Below are positions 56,211 through 64,000 of a stretch of DNA of 64,000 nucleotides, piece by piece. This stretch comes from Craterostigma plantagineum (taxonomy: Eukaryota > Streptophyta > Magnoliopsida > Lamiales > Linderniaceae). The stretch lies in assembly GCA_027422505.1 (NCBI GenBank), contig JAPQWV010000329.1:1-64000 (forward strand), in the 5' to 3' direction. The notes beneath the pieces were generated by a model. That model worked only from the letters and a program-made list of their open reading frames with translations, searched no databases and was not told the origin of the DNA. The position numbers were made by a program, and so were the translations under genes. The first letter of the stretch is position 1; each line of letters begins with the position of its first letter.

Positions 56211-59200
56211 TCCCTGTCGCTGTTTGGAATACGCGTGGTCTAAACAGGTTAGACCACAGATGGGCGGTTGGGGATATGATTACAAAGTTTAATCTGATGT
56301 TGTTAGGGCTGGTTGAGACGAGAGTCTCGGAGCAAAACGCTACTACTATTTCTAGTTCGATCAGGGCCAATTGGAGTTGGTTTTATGACTACGAAGGCGG
56401 ACCGGCGGCACGGATCTAGGTGGGATGGGATCCACAGTTTATTGGAGTCACGATTGAAGCTTATACAAATCAAACAGTCCATTGTAAGATTTATATCCTC
56501 GATGAAGGTTTGGAGTTCTTCGCCACATTTGTCTATGGCCATAATCTACGGGCTGAACGTCGTGGGCTTTGGGATGACCTGACGACCATTTCTTGCGCAC
56601 GCGAGCCCTACCCGTGGATTGTCATGGGCGATTTCAATGCGATTATCGACCGTACGGAAATTAGAGGAGGGACTGCTACACGGGGCTGCCCTGATATGAG
56701 CGCTTGTTTGATCTCCTCGGACCTCGTCAACCTTCCACAAGTGGGATATTTCTTCACCTGGTATAACCAGCAAAGTGGTACCTCGGGGGTCTGGAGGCGT
56801 TTGGATAGGATTCACGTGAATCCCACTTGGTTTGCCAGATTTGGAGACTTGGCCTACAGGTGCAACACACTTGCCACTTCGGACCACTCCCCTCTTATAT
56901 TGGAAGCTAACCCTCCACCAAGGGTTAGGGGTACAAATTTTCGGTTTGATAATTTCCTGGCCCAGGACCCTCGCTTCTTGCCCCTCGTGGAAGAGGTTTG
57001 GAAGCAGACGGAGGCGGGTTATCCCATGTTTGGGGTCGTTAGGAAACTTAAAGCGCTGAAGCATGAGTTAAAAAAACTTCGGCGCGACAAGGGAGACCTT
57101 AACCGCAACGTTTGAAGCGCGGCCATTTCTTGAAGCTGCCCAAGAGTTATTGATCGTGCATCCGATGGATCCTCAACTTATTATTCTTGAAAAGAGATGT
57201 AGGTTTGCTTATGCTAGAGCCGTGGATATGGAACACTCCGCCTTGGCCCAACGTGCGAAGGTAACATGGTTAAAAGATGGCGATCAATGTACGGCATTCT
57301 TCTTCAAGAATGTGGCTATTCGTAGGGCTATCAATCGCATCCTCTCTATCGAGAATGACGCGGGTACTACACTAGAAGGTGAAAACCAAGTCAGGGCGGA
57401 ACTACTTCGGTACTATACTGGCATCCTTGGGCAATCTAGTCGAGTTACACCCATTACTCCGACTGAGGTGACTTCCTTCATCGCCAGGACACTTAGCTCG
57501 GCCGAAGTAGAGGCGATGGTCACACCCGTTTCTGATCTGGAGATTAAGAAGGCGCTCTTCACTATTGGAGATAACAAATCCCCCGGGCCGGATGGTTACT
57601 CGGCAAAGTTCTACAAGCAGGCTTGGGGAGTCATTGGAAGGGATGTCACACATGCAATCCAAGAGTTCTTCAGGACTGGCCATCTCCTTGGCGAGGTGAA
57701 CTCTACGCTTATTACTCTCATCCCTAAGTGCGAGAATCCGAGGACAGCTAGGGACTATAGACCCATTTCATGTTGCAATGTGCTCTACAATATCATATCC
57801 AAGGTTATTGCTAATCGACTTCGGGGCTGCTTGGGAACACTTGTTCACCCATCCCAAACGGCCTTCATTCCAGGTCGGCGTATTACCGACAACATCCTTT
57901 TAGCACAGGAGATCTGCCATGGCTATAACAGCACGGGACTACATGAAAGAGTGGCATTCAAAGTTGACCTGGCTAAGGCTTACGACATGGTCGAGTGGGA
58001 TTTTATATTGCTGACACTCCATGCGCTCCACTTCCACCCTACATTCATAGGATGGGTTTGTGCTTGCCTTAATACTACCTCATTCTCTCTAAACATTAAT
58101 GGCCACCCCAAAGGCTTCTTCAAAGGTCGTCGTGGGCTGCGCCAAGGCGACCCCATTTCACCTTATCTCTTTACCTTTGTCATGGGAGTCTTGAATGGTA
58201 TCATAGAAGAAAGGATACGGCATAGTGGCTGCTTTCAATACCACTGGAGATGTGAACCTACAAAATTGTTCATGTTAGCTTTCACGGACGACTTATTCCT
58301 GTTCTCTCATGCGGACGCTGGTTCTATCCATGTTTTTAATGAAAGCCTGGATATCTTCGCATCTATTTCTGGCCTACGTGCCAATTCCAGCAAGAGCGAG
58401 ATGTACATAGCTAAAAGAGGTGCGCGGCTAACGGGTATGGTCCAGAATATTATGGGGTTCTCGGCGGGGTCATTACCGGTGCGCTACCTGGGTGTGCCGC
58501 TGATCACATCGTGTTTGACCATTGCTGACTGCGAACCCTCATCACCGCCATTGATAGGCGACTGGGCTCCTGGACTCACCAAGCGTTATCCTATGCGGGT
58601 AGAGTCCAGCTGATTAAGTCGGTTCTCCTTGGGCTTCACACTTATTGGGCCGGAGTTTTTATGCTCCCCAAAGGCGTCATCCATGCTATCGAATCACGAT
58701 TAAGAGGTTTTCTTTGGAAGGGCAGCGCCAAGGTAGCTTGGGGGGATGTTTGCTTACCTACTGAGGAAGGAGGTCTTGGGATAAGATCTATTGAGACGGA
58801 TAATAAGGCGCTAATGCTACGTCTTCTCTGGAACTTGCTGAACGGGGATGAAACTTCTATCTGGGCCAACTGGATCCATCGCACGAGATTATGTAATACG
58901 TCGTTGTGGTCCATTAGACCTAACCCGCGAACCTCTTGGAGTTGGCAAAAGATTCTGAAACTTCGCCACCATATTCGGCCACTTATTCAGTTCCACATTG
59001 GGAATGGGGCTAACACATTGCTTTGGACTGACCCATGGCTACTCACGGGTCCGTTGGTTGACCGTTTTCTGCGCGAGCCCATGGTCATCGACTGCCACTT
59101 GACTCGAGGCTCAGTGCTGTCATCAACGAGGAGGGATGGAATTGGCCAGGTCAAACCACAGTTGAATACATTGAGTTAGGACCTCTTCTCCCAACGGTCA

Positions 59201-59814
59201 ACCCTACTGAAGCGGATGGAGTGCGTTTGATTGCTACTGCGAATGGTCTATTAACGACCAAATCTGCTAGGAAAAGCTTACGGGTGAGACGGCCTAACGT
59301 CCATTGGTGTACTCTCTTCGGAGGCCCTCTTTCCGTCCCTAAGCATCAGTTCATCCTTTGGCTGGCGATCAGAGATAGACTTGCGACTCGCGATAAGCTT
59401 TGGGTGGCGGCTGCTGCGGGATCTTCCTGTTGCCTTCTATGCAAGAACCAATCGGAGGAAACTACCAGACATTTATTCTTTGAATGTACATTTACTCGAC
59501 GGTGTCTTCGTTTGATGCGTGATAGGTTGCGATTCGATTGGCCTCGTAGGGACTGATTTGATGGCATTCGTTGGGCGGCCCGTCGCTGGAGAGGCCAGCA
59601 CCTTGCTTGGATGGGCCCACGCCACGCCATTGCCTCGCTGGTCCACCACATTTGGATGGAACGGAACAAAAGATGGCGAGAAGGACGGCGACGCACCCCT
59701 GAACAACTTACGAATGAGATAGAAGTCCTCCTCTGCTTGCGACTGTCCACCATCCCGAAGAAGTACCATTTACAGGCGACCGCCCTCAGACGTGTTTGGT
59801 GCTTGGCCTGGTAG
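56207..59814 (+). pseudogene. LINE copy 2 ORF2: endonuclease, reverse transcriptase, zf-RVT
   Basis: Endonuclease (56207-56950): MIPVAVWNTRGLNRLDHRWA, LLGLVETRVSEQN, WIVMGDFNAIIDRTE, TLATSDHSPLILEA. A TAG at 56417-56419 replaces the Trp codon present in LINE copy 1. After a shift near 57115 the RT frame runs 57150-58613: NKSPGPDGYSAKFYKQAW, LITLIPKCENP, AFIPGRRITDNILLAQEI, FKVDLAKAYDMVEWDF (catalytic Asp), GLRQGDPISPYLF, AFTDDLFLFSH (catalytic DD). Further shifts near 58540, 59150 and 59555 lead through KGVIHAIESRLRGFLWKGSA, a zinc-binding segment CLLCKNQSEETTRHLFFEC (59430-59490) and the end at 59814. Few lesions compared with the other relics, so the element is relatively young. Confidence 0.9.
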
Positions 59815-60519
59815 GATGGGTCTGCAGGGCCTCTGACGGGATGCTTTTCGTTGGCACTGAGGCTTTATTGGCCGCATGTTTGCTCCTTGTGAGCTGTACC
59901 AATCTCTGAGCTTTTTGTTGTGGTTTGCCTCGCCCTTGTCTCTCTTTTTTTCTTTCGCTTGTTGCAGGTTTGTTGTGCTTGGTTGGTCGTCGTTCGTGGT
60001 TGCTGGGTCGATTGACTGTGGCTGACTCCACCTGGGTGTGTCTCTCCGGCTGCGTCATCTGATGGGGTAGCCTTGCCTCAGCTCTGTGCCCTACCCTGAT
60101 GGAAAACAGGGGTCGGCGCAATGCGCCACCCCACCGACCAGCCTGGCGTAAGCAAGCTTTGCTTTTCCTCTTTCGCCGTTGCCTATCCTGTGCGATTCTG
60201 GCTTCTTGAGTGCTTTGGCGCTGATTCGTGGCTCTGGGCTTGGTTTCCCTGATGGCACTACAACTGGTGTCAGGAACCTGTTGATGGATGTGGTTTTTTG
60301 ACTCCGACTCCTACTTTGCCATTGTCTTGAATTTCATTTTGTTTGTTGGCCTGGGTCATGTTGGGACTTGTTGGGTGTCTGGGTTTCCTGGTTTTGGTGC
60401 TGTCTGGTCGGTTGTTTCATTACCGCTTGGTGCGTCATGAGCGATATCATGTACGCTGTACTATACCCCTGTTTTCCTTTATTTTAGTGACATTTCCCAA
60501 AAAATAAAAATAAAAAATA
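59815..60519 (+). other. LINE copy 2 3' UTR and A-rich tail
   Basis: G/T-rich DNA without a supported frame, ending in A-rich sequence directly before the second target-duplication copy. Confidence 0.75.
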
Positions 60520-61284
60520 AATAAATTGTTATTTTCATGTACTAATTGATTTGAACAAGCCTATTACGATGACGAAGCCCAAGAAAGATAAGTATCCAAC
60601 TCTTATATTTTTTGGCGTACAAATGTTTATTATGTTTATTCGGCTAACTAATGAATTGTTATTTTCAGGTACTAATTGATTGAACAAGCCTATTACGATG
60701 AGTCACCACGAAGCCCGAAAAAAGATAAGTAAATATTTCTATAATTGATTCTTGTTCTTCTTTTAAAATTAAACTTATAATGTAACTCAAGTTTATGCAT
60801 TTTCTATAGGGAAAATGATTACGAAAAAGAGGGTTTTCGGTAAGTGCAAGTAAGTTAGCAACGTGTGATCTCCGGATGCTTTGACGGATCATAATTGATA
60901 GTTGATTCGTTGAAGCTCCAGAGATCATTCGCTGCTTTCTCGCCTACACTTGCGGAAACCCGAAAAATCGAAGAATCGTCCGTGATGGGCTTCAACAAGT
61001 TCAGGCGTCGGCTGCGTTAGGTAACTTTTGCTTGGGAGTTCGGCGTCTGAACTTGCTGGAGCCTTTCTCGGACGAAGTCCCAGAGGAAGACTGATTTAAT
61101 TTACATTTATGTATTGTATTGTAGTTGGTTATTAAAATTTTGTACTACAAATTCATTGTAAAATGTAGATTTTTTTCGGAGTGTCTTGCAAATAATATAG
61201 TACATTTCTAACATAATTGATTCGATCAAATAATATATACTAAATCAAACTTTATTCAAACACATAAGGTATTAAAAAAAAACG
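60520..61284 (+). other. hAT-1 3' portion with a partial tandem duplication and an exon-like tail
   Basis: A block of about 130-140 bases (aattgttattttcatgtac...gaagcccaagaaagataag) is repeated once (60521-60595, 60655-60728) around the string 'ttggcgtacaaatgtttatt'. From about 60860 a plus-strand frame reads SFVEAPEIIRCFLAYTCGNP, then SAALGNFCLGVRRLNLLEPF and DEVPEED with a stop at 61092-61094, interrupted by stops early on. It could be a terminal exon of the hAT-1 gene. I do not recognise the domain. Confidence 0.4.
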
Positions 61285-61559
61285 GCGGTTGTGACCGCCG
61301 GTTAACCGCAACCGGTGGTTAGTCTAACCGGCAATCGGGGGCGGCTAACCGACAACCGCCCCCAGCCGATTAGACGGCGATTAGTCCCGGACTAACCGCC
61401 AACCGCCGGTTACGGTTAACCGGCGGTTGGGCATGTGTAGGTCCACATATGGAGACGTTGTAATTTGGTTGAGTTGCAAAGCTATAACCCAATCCATGTC
61501 ATGAAGTGCATCTGCTACCTTCGTTGGCTCATTTGGGCTTAAGAAACATGAAGATAGAG

Positions 61560-63760
61560 TTCTTTAATTTCTAGTTCATACTTCGCTTGAAGGATCACCG
61601 ATTATCTGTTCGGCAGGAAGAGCTCGGGTCCACTTTGTCGTGTGAGGCATAGCTGAGGTTGAGGCATCAACCATTTGTCGAGCGAGGCTTCCAGAATTTT
61701 GAGGCTGTTCAACTGAATGAGATAATTCCTTATCTGGACTTTTAGTGGGAGAATCCGATGGAATTTCCTCAACGGTTGGTGTAGGATCTGCAACACTCGT
61801 TGGTGAATCTGAGGTTGGAGTGTACTTGGTATATCGACAGTCGGTTGGGGTACGTTCGTCGTAGATGTAGACGGTGCACTGCTAGACCATGACTGTGACG
61901 AAGCAGGCATCTGAGAGTCCTGTCGATATAAGTGCTCGAAGAGGAGTCCAAGTCTTCTAGAGAATTCTCATAACTTCTTCAGACGATGAGTCTTAAGTTG
62001 TTGCCATCCTGTGTTTGTTTTGTTCCAACACACCAGTAAGCACGGTTCCAAACTGTCGTGTTCAGAAACCATATATGTCACCTCGTGGAAAGTGACGCCG
62101 TAGCTCTCAATGATTGTCCGGGTCGACTTGATGTATATTATGTACGCCTTTGAAGTTGTAGAATATCCAATGAAGACAGCTTTGAATGCTTTAGGGTCGA
62201 ACTTGGCTCTTTGATCTCTATGTTCGCCACAAAGCACTTGCATCCGAAGACTTTGAAGAATGAATTATTGGGGTTGATTATCTCGTATGGGAGTCTTCTC
62301 TAATCGCTTGCGAATTATCGTCCTATTCTGAGTCAAACAAGCTGTATCTACTGCTTCAGCCCATAAGTAATGAGGAACGCCTGATGGATGAGCATTGTGC
62401 GCGCGGCTTTCACTAACTACGGTTGTTTCTTTCGACAGCCCTATTCTGCTATGGTGTCTTTGCAGCTGAAAATTACTGACTGATTTTTAGTTTATGATAA
62501 AAATCACTGAGTCGTTTGTTCTTGAACTCAGTTCCATTATCCGTGCGAATGACTTTGATGGTCAACTGCAGTATATTCTGTGTGGTATTCAGAAACTTGG
62601 TAATCAAGTCCCCTGTCTCATTTTTTATTTGGAGAAGTCTTTTCCATGCGTAGCGAGAGTAGTCATCTACTATTACCAACACATACTTATGTCCGTTGAT
62701 ACTCTGTGTTCGCATTGGTCCACAGAGGTCTATGTGTAGTAATTCCAAGGGATGGATGTGCAGGATACTTGCTTGACGTGGTGCGATGCTCGCTTCATTT
62801 TGCCAAGCTGACAAGTCGAACAATGGTGCTCTTGTTATGTTAGAATCGTCGGTAGACCGTGGACCAACATTTTAGTGGAAAGTCACTGAAGAGCCTTGAG
62901 ATTTAGATGAGACACTCTTTGATGGCATAGGCTGTTCCTCTGAATAGTTGTCTGTGAGATTAGGCAAACATCAGTTAAAGGCTGCACAGACGTCAGGTTG
63001 ATCGTGTACATATTTGTTTTCCTAGACCCTTGAAGGAGTTCTTTATTCTGACAGTCTAAAATTTTGCATTGGTCAGCGTGAAAGACCACCTGATATCCTT
63101 TGCCGCAGAATTGGCCTATGCTGAACAAGTTATGGCGGTGGCCTTCAATGTACGAGACATCCTTGATGATTAGATTTTCTAGAATTATGTCTCCGAAGCC
63201 TAGAATTGGAGCAGAGTCATTGTTGCCGCCTTTCCAAAAAACCGGTCTTGATAATTGCTCAACAAATCTTGATTCCCAGTCATATGTGTGGAGCAACCTG
63301 AGTCGAGCTACAACACATGATGGATCTACAAAAACAAGTTAGAGAGCTTTTGGTACCCACTTAGAAATGGGTCCTCTCGGATAAGCAGACTTACCTATTA
63401 GTTCAGATTTGCTTCCTAAAATGTTAGTTGAATCTTTAGGTACACAAGCCAACTTAGTCGTAGGTGGTTTGGGTTTGATCTCTTTGGATGACTTAGCCTT
63501 TTTGGCTTTTGTTTTCCTAGGCGGGGTTTTAGGAACCTAGTTTGGCTGATCCTTACAGGGAGTTGAATTTCAGCACGAACAAATGCAGATGAGGGCTTGG
63601 TCGAGGAAAAGATCTTTTCTATAGCAAGTCGCCTAAGGTGCTTAGAGGATTGGATCTCGACAGGATACCTTAGATGAGCACATGAGTTAATAGCGCCATA
63701 AGCTTGCTTAATGGCTGGACCTCGACTCCTACGTGTTTTATTATAAACACTTTTTTAGAA
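61560..63760 (-). pseudogene. Copia gag-pol remnant (protease, pre-integrase, integrase, linker)
   Basis: Reading the minus strand from the right: a basic gag/linker (SHPKRSNPNHL region, 63400-63560); protease region DSGCSTHMTGNQDLLSNYQD near 63260-63300 with the active-site DSG kept; VSYIEGHRHNLFSIGQFCGK (62883-63296); pre-integrase FDLSAWQNEASIAPRQASIL; integrase LLHIDLCGPMRTQSINGHKY, VLVIVDDYSRYAWKRLLQIK and IRTDNGTEFKNKRL (the DNGxEF catalytic Asp motif, 62473-62823); the later segment KAFKAVFIGYSTTSKAY (61968-62243); and a Ser/Pro/Thr-rich linker (61602-61951). RT and RNase H are absent. Similar to the pieces at 4860-6240 and 8022-9070. Lesions near 61950, 62250, 62470, 62825 and 63300. 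Confidence 0.85.
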
Positions 63761-64000
63761 TAGTTATTTTTCATCTTTGATGTAGAGCCTTTTTCAAAAT
63801 TTGTGCTTCTAAAGATAGTAGGCTATAAGGAACAAGTAGAAGCAATGATTTTAAAAGAAGAAACGTCTTCGATTGTTTTTATGAGTGTCATTTATTTGTA
63901 CCGAAGGAGGAATTGCATTTGGCAGAATGAAATCTTGGGGTATCTCAATTCTGTGTAATCGAAGGGATCACAGCCCTAGTTTAAGCTTTACGCTTTTTTT
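63761..64000. other. No clear gene; probable 5' continuation of the Copia gag
   Basis: No conserved motif is recognised up to the window edge. Confidence 0.3.

Larger units (their letters stand above)
50891..60519 (+). mobile_element. L1-type LINE, copy 2, full-length in structure, inserted in hAT-1
   Basis: The target duplication AATAAATTGTTATTTT occurs at 50875-50890 and again at 60520-60535, 16 bases and identical. The element has a C/T-rich 5' leader, ORF1, ORF2 and an A-rich tail (aaaaaataaaaataaaaaat, 60499-60519), as expected for target-primed insertion. Without the nested hAT it is about 6.4 kb. It is the same family as 33185-36400. Confidence 0.93.
47615..61439 (+). mobile_element. 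hAT-1: outer hAT transposon with nested LINE and second hAT
   Basis: Ends: TAGACATGCCCAA on the left, and the reverse complement of the right end TACACATGCCCAA. The target duplication GGTCCACA is perfect (47607-47614 and 61440-61447). Subterminal regions (47640-47755 and 61285-61425) are packed with AACCGGCGGTT-type repeats. The total span is 13.8 kb, but 9.6 kb of it is a LINE inserted at 50891, leaving about 4.2 kb of hAT. A transposase pseudogene and an internal inversion lie inside. Confidence 0.93.

Noticed and set aside
1..64000. tRNA or rRNA genes
   Set aside because: No cloverleaf-like A and B box pair or rRNA sequence was recognised by eye. A dedicated scan would be needed to exclude degenerate tRNA-derived SINEs.

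Overview
This window is a piece of nuclear genome from a flowering plant, most likely a eudicot. The reasons are one spliced plant organelle-splicing-factor gene, a fragment of plastid ycf2 embedded in nuclear DNA, and a dense mosaic of plant transposon families (Copia, L1-type LINE, hAT, Mutator/MULE). Apart from one gene, almost every coding-like stretch is a transposon relic with frameshifts or stops. I saw no bacterial operon, CRISPR array, rRNA or convincing tRNA gene.

Layout. 1-10.2 kb: end of a Copia element with a long LTR that carries a GC-rich non-autonomous hAT (1281-1818); a decayed stretch of unknown retroelement coding sequence ending in a polypurine tract and another LTR start (4545); minus-strand Copia pol pieces split by a second non-autonomous hAT with a perfect 8-bp target duplication (5717-6168); an LTR-like region with 98-bp and 160-bp tandem repeats; and a minus-strand copy of the first LTR. 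10.24-10.64 kb: plastid ycf2 fragment. 10.65-21.9 kb: a Mutator complex with a mudrA-type transposase pseudogene (15.96-18.25 kb, minus) and two nearly identical copies of a DUF1985/Ulp1-protease ORF (10.66-13.08 and 18.57-21.01 kb, minus). A Copia fragment sits inside, and arrays of GGGACC motifs flank the right-hand copy.

22.37-24.66 kb: the one intact host gene, a five-exon CRM-domain protein of the mitochondrial CRS2-associated-factor (CAF-like) type, 381 aa when spliced. Its fourth intron appears to be GC-AG. 24.9-28.2 kb: decayed LTR copies, a small hAT-like element and 50-bp tandem repeats. 28.2-30.75 kb: minus-strand remnants of an unidentified plant retroelement protein. 30.75-33.18 kb: no gene, but a recurring CGATCGAGAAA-like motif.

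33.2-43.9 kb: LINE copy 1 (5' half), a hAT carrying an acidic gene-like fragment, a 69-bp minisatellite, a Copia LTR with a partial pol, then a LINE of a different subfamily fused to the Copia RT. 43.9-47.6 kb: degenerate TCGCCCGA repeats and a Mutator-type MITE with 9-bp target duplication. 47.6-61.4 kb: a three-level nest, in which a hAT (47615-61439) received a full-length LINE (50891-60519), which in turn received a second hAT (about 52393-55563). The outer hAT has an internal inversion that leaves 348-bp inverted arms. 61.45-63.8 kb: minus-strand Copia gag-pol remnants.

The genes do not form a pathway. The biology here is host gene versus transposon accumulation: nested insertions that can be ordered in time, a protease-carrying Mutator group beside the only gene, and gene fragments (plastid and probably nuclear) caught between transposons. 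Coordinates of LTR and fragment edges are approximate unless a target-site duplication is given.
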